64,000 nt of DNA from Stichopus chloronotus (GCA_021234535.1 CM037833.1:5788709-5852708), one strand, 5' to 3'; numbered from the stretch's first letter, positions 1 through 11,220 are shown. A program made the numbers and translations. Notes: generated by a model not told the origin, from the letters alone.

Positions 1-2
1 TA

Positions 3-127
3 CGTGTCGCCGCCGCCTTTGAATTTGGGATGAAATCGCCACCAGAAACTCTGGCAGATTTGAAGTTTCCGGGCAAACGTCGATTTGTTCCCCATCAATA
101 CCCCTCCCCTCTTATTCCCCGACAGAG
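3..127 (+). CDS. possible 3' part of an exon, gene unknown
   Basis: The frame starting at base 3 is open for about 41 codons from the window edge. It reads like a mixed-composition protein and ends just before a donor-like site (AGAG followed by GTAAAC). I do not recognise the protein. No upstream sequence is available and no partner exon was found downstream, so this is an open frame with a plausible splice end and nothing more. Confidence 0.22.
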
Positions 128-1166
128 GTAAACACGATGCAGTCAGTCGTTAAACCGATGTTAACTCGATGGTCCCCCTTCCCAGAACACGCCCTGCAGG
201 TGGGTCATTTCCAGCTTTTATACTGTACCTTTTGCAGAACATATTTTTTCTTTCAATGACGCTGCCACTGATCAATAGGTAGCGAGCCCGACAACTTGAA
301 CTCCTGTCAAATTTGGATCAAGGGTTTGATAAAACTTTAAAGTATTGCTGCTTTGATAAACCCTAGGCTACTCCCTTGAAAAGAAAGACCGCATCTTTAA
401 AGTAAGCTAAAGGATATATATTTGTCTCGCCCGGCCAGCCAAAAACCGCTTCTCTATATGATCATTATGTGAAATAAATAACCCACTACTTGATATTTAC
501 GGCATTCCCCATCAATTTGATGCTACGAAAACTGCGGTAGGAAAGCTGGTAGGAACGACGGAAATATACCTATATAGACCCCCTGCGATATTGTATCATT
601 ATTATCATCAAGGCAAAACGTATCCACTGATTTTGCAATTCGTAATATAAATATTCTTGTAACATAAACGAAGGGAGGAAATTTCCGGTTTTGCGAAGAT
701 TGTACGTACCCGAATATCCATTTTTAGAATGAAATACCAAGGACTGGACCCAGAATGTGGCATCTGGTTGTACATCAGGTTCATTTTCTGACCAGGCTTT
801 AGGCTTAAATAAGGCATGTACGGACTCTCTACTGACACATGGATAGGTTTACCAAATGTACAACCACACGGTGAAAAGGTATTGCAAAAACAATTAAATT
901 GGAGAAAAATATTCACAATCTCACTACGATATAAAATCTGCAGTGCACGTCTCAGTGCGTACAGTTTAGACCAGGTTAACGTTAACGCACGGGAAAAAGT
1001 AAGTCTATTCCTCATGTTCAGAAAGGATTCCACACATAATCTTAGTCAAACAATTTTGAGATGCGAACGTGGTAAAATCGCACAATGTCTTTGTTCATAA
1101 CAAGTAACACGTTTTGGTAATTAAATGGTTGATTACGCGACATGAAGCGCTAGAAAACGTAAAGTT
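128..1166. other. intergenic or intronic, nothing recognised
   Basis: AT-rich sequence with stops in all frames. Two open frames around 608-1100 overlap on opposite strands and look like chance. No repeat or RNA gene was recognised. It ends at the TTAA target of the piggyBac element. Confidence 0.5.
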
Positions 1167-1186
1167 TTAACCCTTTGAACCCTAAA

Positions 1187-1270
1187 GGCCGGAAAACCGG
1201 CCGCACAGAAAACGTAGAATAACCGGAAAGGCCGGTTTTCCGGCCATAGACCAGGTGACCATAATCACCT
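1187..1270. repeat. subterminal hairpins of the piggyBac left end
   Basis: GGCCGGAAAACCGGCC (1,187-1,202) and its reverse complement GGCCGGTTTTCCGGCC (1,230-1,245) form a perfect 16-bp inverted pair. Each half can also fold on itself. A smaller AGGTGA/TCACCT hairpin follows at about 1,252-1,270. Subterminal inverted repeats of this kind commonly serve transposase binding in piggyBac-like elements; that role is inferred here. Confidence 0.6.
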
Positions 1271-1368
1271 GACTTTTAGTGGTCGCTAAGCTTTGTTTAC
1301 ATTGATTGCCGCCCTCCATTACACAAAAACACATTTTTACGTTTCATTCGGAACATTTTCCAAAGAAA

Positions 1369-3277
1369 ATGAGCCGCAGATACACCGTTGAAGAAGTTGT
1401 TGCCCTTTTGTTTGATGACGAGTCGCAAGAAGACCTCGACGAATCTGACTATCATCATGATAGTGATTTTGAAGACGAATCGACAAGAGAATCGGAGATC
1501 GAAGAGAGTGAAAGTGAAAGCGGTAACAGTGTTGCTACACCTGTTTGTACAGATTGGCCTAACGCTAGGCCTAGCACTAGTGATACTACCACTAGTAATG
1601 TAGATTTACAGCCTAGGGGAGTTGTTAGAGGTGGACGTGGTAATGGTGGTGAACCAGTTAGGAGTGGTGGAGCTGTCAGGGGAGGTGGTCGTGGAAGAGG
1701 CACACATATGGGTGTGGTACAAAGAAATGACCAGTGGGTAAGGGATACAAGGGGCTTTACTGAATTGCCTTTTCAGCCTAATGAACAACCTGGTCCCAAA
1801 GACATGCCATCAAATATTGGTCCCTACGGTGAGCCACTGGATTTTTTCTCTCTATTTTGGGATGACGCATTGTGGCAACTGCTTGTGACTGAAATAATAA
1901 CCAGGCAGCTCGGGTGAAAGCTGCTAAACCAAAAAACTATATTGCAAAGAATTGGGCTGATGTGAACTTGGCTCTAATGAAGGCCTTCATGGGCTGTAGG
2001 GTTACTATGGAGATGCTCATTCATAAGGACCGCTATGAACAATATTGGCGGGTAAAGGATAATTTGCTTACAGCTACCCCTGGGTTTTCAGATGTCATAT
2101 CCGTTTCCGTTTCCTTGGTATATGGTCAATGCTACACTGCGTAAACGAGGATGACCCGAATGTTGACAAAACTGATAAAAAAACTTACGTTCTTGAACGA
2201 TTCAAGCGTCATTATGTCCCTGGCCAAGAGCTCTCCCAACCAAAAATTCATTATCAATCAAACAATATATCAAAGATAAGCCAATTCGATGGGGAATAAA
2301 AACTTTCCTTTTATGTGATAGTGTACATGGTTACATTGTAAATGCAGAGATATACACAGGGAGAAGGGAGGACGCTTTGGCAGTTGACGGTCTCGGTGTA
2401 ACCGGGAATTTAGTTGTGAGAATGATGAACGATTTCAGGGGTCAGAACTACTGCGTATACACTGACAGGTTTTACACCAGTGTAGACCTTTCAGAATACT
2501 TACATGTGGCACTGCAATGACAAACAGAAGATCTTTTCCAAACGCTCTACAGAAGAAGCAGGGGCAGTTACGAAAAGGGGAATCTGAGTTACTCTTCAAT
2601 GGGAAGGTAGCAGCAATTGTTTGGCAGGACAAAACGCGTGTGTATTTTGTAACTTCCATTTATGTTGATGCTCCAAACACCACAGGTATGATGCTACTCA
2701 ACACAGGCGCATTCAAGTTACATGCCCCATGGCTGTAAAATCGTACAACCAGTTCATGTAAGGTACGGACAAGAATGATCAGATGACTCGCCTCCAGAGA
2801 TGTCGCCGTCATTATAAGTGGCCCCGTAGGCTTATCATGAAATTCTTTATGTGGGCGGCATATAATGCCTATATTTTGATAGGATTTCAAAAACAGCACA
2901 ACCAACCAGGACAGAGACTATACACATTCCATGCTTTCTTGGAGAGGCTTTGTATTCAGCTTGTTGGGGAGGTGCGAAACACTGACCATCGAGGACGAAG
3001 GCGCTCTGGTGCTGATATAGACACCAGACTGCAGGATACTGGGAGACACCATGTGGAAAGAGCACCACATGCTACCACTAATCGTAGTTGTGTTGTCTGC
3101 TGTAAAAAGTACAGGAGGACAAAAGTAACAAATCCTCAGCTAAGCGATAAAGACTTGCCAAAACGGAAGACTGTATTTTGGTGCAATTTTTGTGAGGAAT
3201 TTCTCTGCATCGGGACGGTGGATTCGAACTGCTGGGTAGACTGGCACAATAAAGGTGGCATACTGGCAATCAGGTAG
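1369..3277 (+). pseudogene. piggyBac transposase (DDE_Tnp_1_7 type), degenerate
   Basis: The first ATG, at 1,369, opens an acidic N-terminus rich in D, E and S, followed by a Gly/Arg-rich stretch, as in PGBD-type proteins. The frame then breaks near 1,915. The transposase core resumes at 1,914-2,144 with WADVNLALMKAFMGCRVTME and continues through several stops and frameshifts over about 2,160-2,740. It recovers at 2,783-3,277 with NDQMTRLQRCRRHYKWPRR, a typical piggyBac segment, and a Cys-rich tail (CVVCCKKYRRTK, CNFCEEF) matching the C-terminal zinc-binding domain of the family. At least four lesions mean no functional protein. Identity comes from family knowledge plus the TTAA ends. Confidence 0.82.
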
Positions 3278-3477
3278 GCAAAAAACAAAGTTTTCTTTTA
3301 CAATCATGTCTGTATTCAATAAAAATAGATTTTGCATACATGGAAAATAACAAACAGTACAGTATGAAGTTGCAACAGTGAGTAAAAATTGCAAACACTC
3401 AAACATGCATATATTATGCAAATAATTCAGGGTGAGGGTCACGACAGTCCAAAATAATTCAGGGTTCAAAGGGTTAA

Positions 3478-4390
3478 GAGGCTGCGTTGCCAAGTCTAAC
3501 AGCAAGGTCGTAACTTCGCCCCTGATTTAGTACGGGGTATCCTGTATTATTAAATTAGGGAAGTTCGTTACGAAGTTCGACATTCTAGTGTTGCATTTCT
3601 TTACAAAATTCGTACCACAATGCGTGTATACTAGGAACAGTGATGGATTAAGTAACAATGACAAGACGCACAGCTTACATGATGTTGTGAACTTTTCGTT
3701 GCCAGCCTCAGGTTCGTCTTCATTCGCCTCACTAAACATTGAAGTTTAACAGTAATTTCTTTGTTGGTACCGGGAAACATGCTTAAATCGCAGAGAAAAT
3801 ATAGAATACCATTTCCCCATTTGAAAATCGAGTAGGTACAACTGCCAGCACTATCAGGCCTATCCGTCTGTTGCCTAACACAAAACACACGATGACATAT
3901 GGCCAGGGTTGGAAAACCTTGCGAACGTGGTTGGCGGGAAATCCTGCATGTATGGACACATTTAAAAAACTAGAAAGCCAAAAGGTTTAGTGATTCCTTG
4001 CCTCATGATATACATTGTAACAAACATGAATCGCCCACATGACAAGCGTGAGATCCCACACAGTTATCCTACTTGAGATACCATCTTAGTAAGGTCAAAA
4101 CCTTTTGAAATCTCGTGACCCAAAATGACCTTTCACCTCCACTTGAAACAATAGGAATCACATACCCTATATGGCCATCACATGCTAAATATGAACAATT
4201 CACAAACTAAGTATAAGATCCCTCATATTAATCACCCTTGACCTTTTCTCACCCCAAATAACCTTTAATCTACACAAACAGCACTTTATTTTGTCGAATT
4301 ACAGCTATTGGTGGCAGCTCTTTCGTATTTGATTTTTTGGCGTTATGCCCATGAGGTCCTTGAAAATTAGCAAAAACTGATAACCCTATT
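3478..4390. other. segment present only in unit 1, between two TTAA sites
   Basis: In unit 2 the piggyBac right end and its TTAA are followed directly by ACCAGAATCT. In unit 1 about 915 bp separate the TTAA at 3,474 from the TTAA before the same ACCAGAATCT at about 4,394. Open frames here (3,140-3,890, minus) have no recognisable domain. From about 4,030 the segment holds a degenerate copy of the TGACC-type tandem repeat. No gene is supported. Confidence 0.6.
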
Positions 4391-5100
4391 AAACCAGAAT
4401 CTGGCATGACTTGCAATTTTGCCTTCAGTCTACTTAAAGACACAACACACAGTGCAAGTTTCCCTGGTTTGATATAGGGCGTTTAAAATACACCAACATG
4501 GCATACAAAGAAATTCGCTTTAACCATTGCTAAACCATTCAGTCTCATGAATAAATATCTGTCAAAGCTTTATCTCCACAAAACATTATGCATGTGATGA
4601 GTAACATATGCATCATTTGGGTGAACAAATTATATTGTTGAGCAAGAAATAAGTAAATTTCTGATCTGTGAGAATCTTATTCCTTGAAAATAAGGCTACT
4701 TATAATTCGTTATTTTGAATAATCTATCATTCTATGTCCATTGAGCACCTGGCTCAACAGACTGTATGATTTATTCTGGACATTGTGGTTTCTACTGGCA
4801 GTCAACTGTAATAAATTATGTCAGATAACAGTGACCAATTTGAACAGAGGTGGGTCAGTTACAATTTGATTCATTCAATTAAGCAATCACAGTTCATGGA
4901 CGCTCAAGGGTATTTGATCCAAATGATCAGTAATTTAGTTCCTTTTACAAAGCTAATAACCCGTGGTATATTTGATCAATTCGAATTTACAATTCATGCA
5001 TGCTCACATGTCCTTATGAGGACAGTGGCATAAGGTTGGTTATCGAAGAGACTGTGTTGGTATGTCCTAAAAGAAGTTCTCAAATCAACAAGAGGATTCT
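4391..5100. other. unique non-coding stretch
   Basis: AT-rich and duplicated at about 41,187-42,060. A 71-codon open frame at 4,818-5,033 persists in both copies with a few amino-acid changes but has no recognisable motif, splice context or start context. No gene is claimed. Confidence 0.4.
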
Positions 5101-5119
5101 ACATTACAAGTATAAAATT

Positions 5120-5870
5120 CACTAGAAGGACCCTTCTTTAAATATTGTAGATTCAAGTTTGTCACATTTTGACCTCCCATGACCCCAAATGACCTTTCAC
5201 CTCTGCCCAAGAAAATAGGGATCATCTACTCGATATGGGCAATTCACACGGTAACTATGAGATCTCTCACATTTATCGTTCTGGAGATATCGTGTTAACG
5301 AGCAATTTTCAAGGTATTTACCTTTTGACCTCTGGTGACCCTTGTACTCAATAAGATACACCTACACACTTCGTATGACATCTGTTCCAGCTTCTCTAAC
5401 TTGAGATATCGTGTTTACATGGTTTTCACAATTTCACCCCGTTGACCCCAAATGACCTTTGACCTCCACTGAAAACGATAGGGTTCCTCTACTCAACATG
5501 GTTCAACTACATACTAAACATGAGATTTCTACAAGCTTCCTTTCTTGAGATATCGTGCTTACAAGGTTTTTACAATTTGACCCCTATTGACCCCAAATGA
5601 TCTTAGGGATCATCTACTAAATAAGGGCAACCTTCATGCCAAGTCTGAGATCACTCAGAGTTACGCTTCTGGAGATATCGTGTTTACAAGCAATTTTCAA
5701 GGTATTTACCTGTTGACCTCTAGTGACCCCAAATGACCTTTGACCTCCACCAAAAACAATAGGGATCATTCACTAAATAACGGCAATCTACTTGCCAAGT
5801 ATCAGATTACTCAGAGTTACGCTTCTTGAGACGCACATACACGCACATACATACATACACACACACACGA
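5120..5870. repeat. tandem array with TGACCTTTGACC core, then (CA)n
   Basis: About five diverged repeats of roughly 130-150 bp. Each contains a block like GACCCCAAATGACCTTTGACC, then 'CAATAGGGATCATCTACT', then 'TTGAGATATCGTGTTTACAAG'. The array ends in a CA-rich microsatellite at about 5,830-5,870. TGACCTTTGACC is the reverse of AGGTCAAAGGTCA, a DR1 nuclear-receptor half-site pair. Any regulatory use is inference. Confidence 0.8.
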
Positions 5871-5910
5871 CATCATCATCGCATAGATTCCTTCGGCAAG
5901 GAATTAAAAA
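5870..5910. repeat. hairpin terminus of the array-bearing repeat
   Basis: GACATCATCATCGCATAG is followed by ATTCCTTcggcAAGGAAT, a short perfect stem-loop. The same module in reverse orientation starts the array at 37,217, so this is a conserved end of one repeat family. Duplicated at about 42,623-42,660. Confidence 0.65.
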
Positions 5911-6890
5911 CAGGGGGAAAAACGGGAAATCTTTAGAGAAACAAAATAAATGAGGGAGAACGGGGCAAAATGTTAAAAAAAATATTGAGAGAAAGCCCTG
6001 TTGTTCGTTATTGCTTGCGAAACTCACATAGGCGAATCGCGCGAGCACGATGTACAGTACATCCACAATGACCAGACATGATTCGCGCAGTGCTCCTGCA
6101 CAATTTCACCTCCGTCGGTACATACACAACATACATAGCGGAGCAGCAAGCAGACCCATTCGGAGGTTTTTACCTTTGTACCTTCTTTACGTTTAACATC
6201 TTACACCCTGATGCAATGCTAATTCCAAACACCTTTCTGGAAAACATACCGTTACATGCAGTAAAACCATTGTTGTGATCAAACCATTTTGAAACATAGG
6301 GGAAATGACTTTTAGTTTGGCACAAATGTCGTGGCCGCAACAGCTGGTTGATTTTGGGTATTAGGAATGCGATAAATGTCACAGGTGTTTTGTGTGAGCT
6401 AGACGTCCAGAGACCAAACTACAAGACGTCAAATAAATAAGAAAATTGTCAACACGGAAAGGGTAAAAACATGAATAGCAATGGATGTGAAGCTAGCCAA
6501 CCAAAAAACGACTTAAGGGGATATCCGAGTGGCAATATTCGTGAATGCAAAGAAATTGCCCCCCACGGTGTTGAACTTCTAATTTTTGGGGGGTCCTGTA
6601 CATGTGTATATACTATATCTGTGTGGTTCTATTACTGTAAGGAACATCTTCTGTTTCATTTGGTAGTTTGTAAATAGTTCACGTTTTTGCTTTTCCTGTG
6701 ACGGTTTGAGTTGTGTTGTGTTTCTGTGCCGTTTTGATGCACTTAAAAAGTAGTATACATGGCTGCTACATACCTAAATGGCAGGAAAATATCCCCTTCA
6801 TTACTATTCCAATTACGTACAAGTTCAGTTACATACTGTTAATTTTGATACTGTAGGTGTAGGTGTCAATGCCATGCCCACATATACCAC
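5911..6890. other. non-coding, nothing recognised
   Basis: Open frames at 6,078-6,278 and 6,471-6,677 recur in unit 2 (42,806-43,036 and 43,104-43,436) at similar length. They have no splice sites, domains or coding-type substitution pattern that I can see. Probably the body of an unrecognised repeat. Confidence 0.4.
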
Positions 6891-6894
6891 ACAG

Positions 6895-7400
6895 TTTATT
6901 TACAAGGTTTTCACACTTTGACCCTTGTTGACCTCAAATGACCGTTGACCACCATTTAAAAAAATTGCGTTCTTGTACTCGTACAAGTTACATACAAGCA
7001 CATATTTCATATAACATCTGTCCAAGCTTCCCTTCTTGAGATATTGTTTACAAGGTTTTGACAACCTGACCACTGTTGACCTCAAATGGCCTTTCACCTC
7101 CACCAGAATCAATACGGATGTTGTACTCAATGTGGTAAACCAACGCAGCAAATGACATTTGTCCAAGTTTCCCTTCTTGAAATATTGCATTTACAAGATT
7201 TTCACAATTTGACCCCTGTTGACCCCAAATGACCTTTGACCTCCACCAAAAACAAAAGGGTTCTTCTACTCAATGTAGTACACCTACATACCAAGTATGA
7301 GATTTGTCCAAGCTTTGCTTCTTGAGATATCATGTTTACAAAAGCAGGCGTCACGGACATACACACCCACAAACAGACACACATATACACACATATGCAT
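6895..7400. repeat. second TGACC-type tandem array with CA-rich end
   Basis: Three to four units with the same 'TTGACCCC...AAATGACCTTTGACCTCCACC' and 'TTCTTGAGATAT' blocks as the array at 5.1 kb. It ends in an ACACAC stretch at about 7,360-7,400. The unit 2 counterpart (43,785-44,120) is shorter by about one repeat. Confidence 0.78.
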
Positions 7401-7463
7401 GATTAGAAAGGTTACGATTATCATCAAAACCAAAAACTGAAATTTTATACTCACAATCTACAG

Positions 7464-7634
7464 GTGGGATGGTTACAACGTGGCTGACCGTCCCTTGAAG
7501 CCACCACCGAAGAAGGGAGATTGGCCAAGCATCCTAGCAAACTGCAACGCTTCGACAAGATCAAGGTTGTGATGCGGGAAGGCACAAACAGTGAAAGAAA
7601 AATTTTGTACATTAACGATCCGTACAAAGGATAT
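7464..7634 (+). pseudogene. exon A of a BEN-domain gene remnant
   Basis: Acceptor CTACAG precedes 7,464 and donor GTAAGT follows 7,634. The 5' part reads WDGYNVADRPLKPPPKKG. After a frame change near 7,530 the 3' part reads KLQRFDKIKVVM...YINDPYKGY. Both halves look coding and both are kept in unit 2 (44,185-44,352), where one codon is cleanly deleted. The frame change is shared by both units, so it predates the duplication or hides an unrecognised structure. Confidence 0.45.
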
Positions 7635-8554
7635 GTAAGTGTTTAAAAAATCACGTTCATTCTAGTGCAAAGAAATGGCAGTGGGAACTGTCAACTTGAC
7701 TGGTACTAATTTCGAGTGATTTTCACCCTAGTTTTAGCGATCGAAATGCATGTCAGCGCGTTGCTACTGGTCATTCTCATTTTTTATATATCAATGTATT
7801 TCATTCTGTTTACCTTTGTTTGTGATCTCATAGGTGACAAGGCGACAACTTCGCGCCCAATACATTTGACGCACCATGTACCTTATTCATGATTTCAATG
7901 AATTTTGCACCGGGGTATGGGTCATTTCAGTTGGCTGGGTGTGGGGTGTCACAAGATGTTCTGTTTGATAGACCATCTAAACGTATCGCCAGTTTCGCGG
8001 CCTTGGGAGAGATCTCCTAATTTGCAACTTTCGTCCGAACATCCTGCCATTGGGTTAGAGTACGGTAATGAAAGACTATGACATCAGGCTCGCGTATGCT
8101 TATTTTCCCATAAGCTGCTTTTTCTGTAGCTACTTTTGATAGAGACTTCCTCATTGCAAAAGTTTTGAGACTGGTGCGTAGGAGTGCCATGTGTAATGAA
8201 AAAATTAAGAATTTAGTTAGTTTTTCTGGAAAGTGATAGAGAACTAACTCAAATATCCAACTATCACTTTCCAGAAAAACCAGAAAATTGACCTTTTGTA
8301 AATATATGATTCGTATCAGAGTAGCACGAATACAAAATGAAAACCAAATGTCACAATGTTGAGGAATAGTTTTTACCGGACAGTTGTACGAACAACAGAT
8401 TTTTTTAAAATATCGCATTTATTACTCAATACGGTACGTATACTAGCCTTACCTCGGCAGTTTGAATTCGGATACGGCAATAAGACAATGTCAACTCATA
8501 TATGACTATTCTCACATAGCCTGCGCTATTATCTCATTTTGAAGGTAATCCCAG
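7635..8554. other. presumed intron of the BEN gene remnant
   Basis: Begins GTAAGT and ends CCAG. Nothing else recognised apart from the inverted repeat at 8,220-8,280. Confidence 0.4.
8220..8280. repeat. 20-bp perfect inverted repeat, unit 1 only
   Basis: GTTTTTCTGGAAAGTGATAG (8,220-8,239) pairs perfectly with CTATCACTTTCCAGAAAAAC (8,261-8,280) across a 21-nt loop. Unit 2 at about 44,935 has only the right arm, so the left arm and loop were gained in unit 1 or lost in unit 2. Confidence 0.8.
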
Positions 8555-8760
8555 GATGTAAAGAAACAATCCACTACGAGTTATTGTCAGAGTGGACCGA
8601 AACTAGTTTGGAAAAATCCTTTTGACGAAACGTCAGGTACACTGGAAAGTAACCCACCATCGCCGAGGTCACCCTTACCCCTCCGCCATGGACACTAGAA
8701 GAACGTGAAGAACCTGCAATAGCTTCCACCCCTACTAAGAGGCGAAAAGGGGATAAGACA
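8555..8760 (+). pseudogene. exon B of the BEN-domain gene remnant
   Basis: Flanked by an AG acceptor (CCCAG) and a GTAAGT donor, phase 0 at both ends. The first half reads FDETSGTLESNPPSP in frame. A missing G in the run after CCGAG then shifts unit 1. Unit 2 keeps that G but carries a 20-bp difference upstream that breaks its own frame, so each copy is damaged in a different place. The 3' end encodes a basic TPTKRRKGDKT segment resembling a nuclear localisation signal. Confidence 0.45.
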
Positions 8761-9182
8761 GTAAGTTTGACATGTTTGTTTGTTCGTCCGACTGTACGTT
8801 TAACTGTGGGTATGTTTGTCAATGTGTGTGTTTGTCAGTCTGTCTAACTGTATGCATGTCTGTCTATCCATACCCGTCTGTCTATCTAGTGTGTATGCGT
8901 GTACATGTGTGTGTGTGATAATTTACCGTGTCACAGAGAGATTTGGCTGATACAATATATACCGGCGAAATACCAAACATAGATTACTCGGATCATTAAG
9001 CTGTTGAGAAATCTGTGAATGAATGCCCACGTTTCGTCAGGATAAAGTGAAGTTGTTCCTCTAAAACTTTTGACAGCCGACCAAGTGTGTCCTTGTTAAC
9101 TGCAATGGAATACAGTACGTCTCTATGGAGGTTTCATCTGTGTACGAACGACGTCTCTTTTTTTCCCTTCTCATTTGTAGAG

Positions 9183-9248
9183 TTTACCCCGCATAATCAA
9201 AACCGATCAAAGACGAAAAACACCGCAACCGTGGCTGTGACCAAAAAG
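9183..9248 (+). pseudogene. exon C of the BEN-domain gene remnant (short, basic)
   Basis: A pyrimidine tract and TAGAG precede the frame FTPHNQNRSKTKNTATVAV, which ends KK before a GTAAAA donor. Phase 0 at both ends fits exons B and D. Conserved at 45,815-45,880. Assignment to the same gene rests on phase and basic composition. Confidence 0.4.
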
Positions 9249-9514
9249 GTAAAACATGAAGCTGCAGGATTTCGCCTGCATGTATACAGTGCAAAGTAGT
9301 TATAATATGACCAATTGTATTGCAGTGCATCTGCGCATGTTAAACAAAGGATTTCCTATCACCTTCCAAAAATACATATGGAAGAATAACGTGTAGATAG
9401 GATTTTTGAAACAAATCAGAGAATAAACGACTGATCTGGTTGGATGTTTCTAGCCGAGTGTGTGCCTCCAATTCTCACTTTATACAAAATAGTGCAATTA
9501 TTTGTGCTACATGT

Positions 9515-10115
9515 TTTTGGAAGGTCAACGGTCACTTGGGGTCAACAGGGGTCAAATAGTGAAAGGGCGTGTGACATGAAAATGACATTTTTTAGAATTG
9601 GGTGCATTCAGCATTGGAAATGTTAAAAATAGCCACAAATTCCATCATCTGTCACAACTTGACCAAATTACAGACGAATTAGTGTTTCACAGCTGTATCA
9701 TAAATAATCATTGGCTTAGTATGGAAATTTGTGACGTCAAGAGATGGACTCCTATGATTTTTCTCATCAAAAATATCGATAACACTCACCAATGTGAGCA
9801 TATAGGGTGTGTGTATGTGACGTGTACCTTGTAAACACGATAGGGAAGATTCAGCCAATATCACATAAGGTATGTAGGTGTACTACACGAAGTACAAAAT
9901 CCGTTTTGATTTGAGGTCAACGGAGGTCAAATTGTGAAAACTTTATAAACACGATATCTCAACAAGAGAAGCTGGGGCAAATCTTACATGTGGTGTGTAG
10001 GGGTACAAGAGCCCGATTAATTTGGTGAAGGTCAAAGGTCATTCGAGGTCTATTGCCTATTGATTTTGTTGAAGTTAAAGGGCCATTTGAGGTCAACAGG
10101 AGTCAAATTGACTAG
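9515..10115. repeat. third TGACC-type array, opposite orientation
   Basis: Blocks such as AAGGTCAACGGTCACTTGGG, GGTCAAATTGTGAAAAC and AACACGATATCTCAA are the reverse complement of the units at 5.1 and 6.9 kb. Unit 2 (46,150-46,900) holds an extra repeat of about 100 bp. Confidence 0.75.
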
Positions 10116-10177
10116 TTGATTTATAGTTGATTTAAAGATAGATTGATTAGCAGATTTATTTTGTTTGTTCGTTGGAG

Positions 10178-11220
10178 ACCGCTAAAGTTCTCAGTACAGG
10201 TGCGCCAAGACGAGTGTTCAGTTCAGGCCCGCACGTAACTAGTGACCACTTGCTCAGTGTCAACCATTAGGATGCAAAAGAACAAAGAGTTGCTCAAACA
10301 GAAGAAAGATGAGGTCATGACCAAGGCAACATCTGAACGGAATCGCGTACGCCTACAACGTCGCCCCATACCTAACCACAGCACACAAGCCATTGGGATG
10401 AGAGAAGGCCAACTCAGACAAATGATGTTGAAAATGCCAGTATTACCACCTTAAAAGATGAAGTTCATCAACTTCGCACAATGCTCGAGGCATTGCAACA
10501 GCATGTCAAGAAAGTCGAAGCTGATGTTGCAGAGCGTATCGTTAAGCGATACATCAGCAATTTTTGCTGAGAGTATGGAGGTGTTGAACGAAGATCCTTC
10601 GAAGACGATTCATTTTCGACGCAATTGCCAGATGTAAATAGTTCTCTTCCTGCTACTTCTTCTTCAGGTTTTATTGGAAGTTCATCTCCACTCGCCCGAC
10701 CTCAGTTATTGCAGCAACTGCTGCTCAAAACACATCTGCCACCCCATCTAAAGTAGATGGAAACATCGGGCAGTCAACGGGAGCTTGTGAGTTAGCTCAC
10801 ACGTTCATAGAATCTGTCGTGCTATACCGACCGACCCTCTGTAGTTGCACATAAATTGGTCGGTGTAATGTTCACTCGAAGGGAGACTGAGTAGTGCAAC
10901 TGCAATGGTACCACGGTAGAGAAGGTCTGCCGCCCGAAAAGTTAGCCTCCCTTAAAAAATACTTGTTTGGGATAACTCAGACTCCAGTCAGAAGACAGAC
11001 AGCTGTCTGGAAGAGTGTTACAACTTCAGTAGATGCCTCCTTTCGCAGCCAGCGGGCGTACAAAAAGAAAAAACAGTTGCAAGTAGCACGGGCTAATATC
11101 ATGTCTGGTTGTCGCGATATCCCTATTCTTTTAAATTTACTAGAATTTAACAATACAGAATTTAACATGTGTATTTTAGTAGTTAAAATAAGAACCATGT
11201 GCATTTTTCTAAAAAAATGA
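10178..11220 (+). pseudogene. exon D: coiled coil and BEN domain, frameshifted
   Basis: Follows a degenerate acceptor (GTTGGAG here; GTTGCAG, a proper acceptor, in unit 2). The first frame (to 10,454) is a basic stretch with MQKNKELLKQKKDEVMTKAT. After a frameshift comes a heptad-like segment LKDEVHQLRTMLEALQQHV (about 10,455-10,540). At about 10,830-11,075 the pieces ARKLVGVMFTRRE, LPPEKLASLKKYLF and WKSVTTSVDASFR match the order and spacing of a BEN domain, a DNA/protein-binding fold of chromatin factors. Several stops and shifts are shared by both units. Unit 1 has also lost about 85 bp at the C-terminus that unit 2 keeps. Confidence 0.5.

Larger units (their letters stand above)
1167..3477 (+). 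mobile_element. piggyBac DNA transposon, complete ends, dead transposase
   Basis: The element lies at 1,171-3,473. It begins CCCTTTGAACCCT and ends with the exact reverse complement AGGGTTCAAAGGG, a 13-bp perfect terminal inverted repeat. Both ends are flanked by TTAA (1,167-1,170 and 3,474-3,477), the hallmark target duplication of the piggyBac superfamily. The interior carries a degenerate piggyBac-type transposase in the same orientation. The tandem duplication breakpoint falls inside this element at 3,137. A truncated copy of its right end therefore reappears at 40,861-41,186. Confidence 0.88.

Noticed and set aside
6078..6278. 66-codon frame conserved in both units.
   Set aside because: Conservation matches the general similarity of the units; there is no synonymous bias by eye and no domain.
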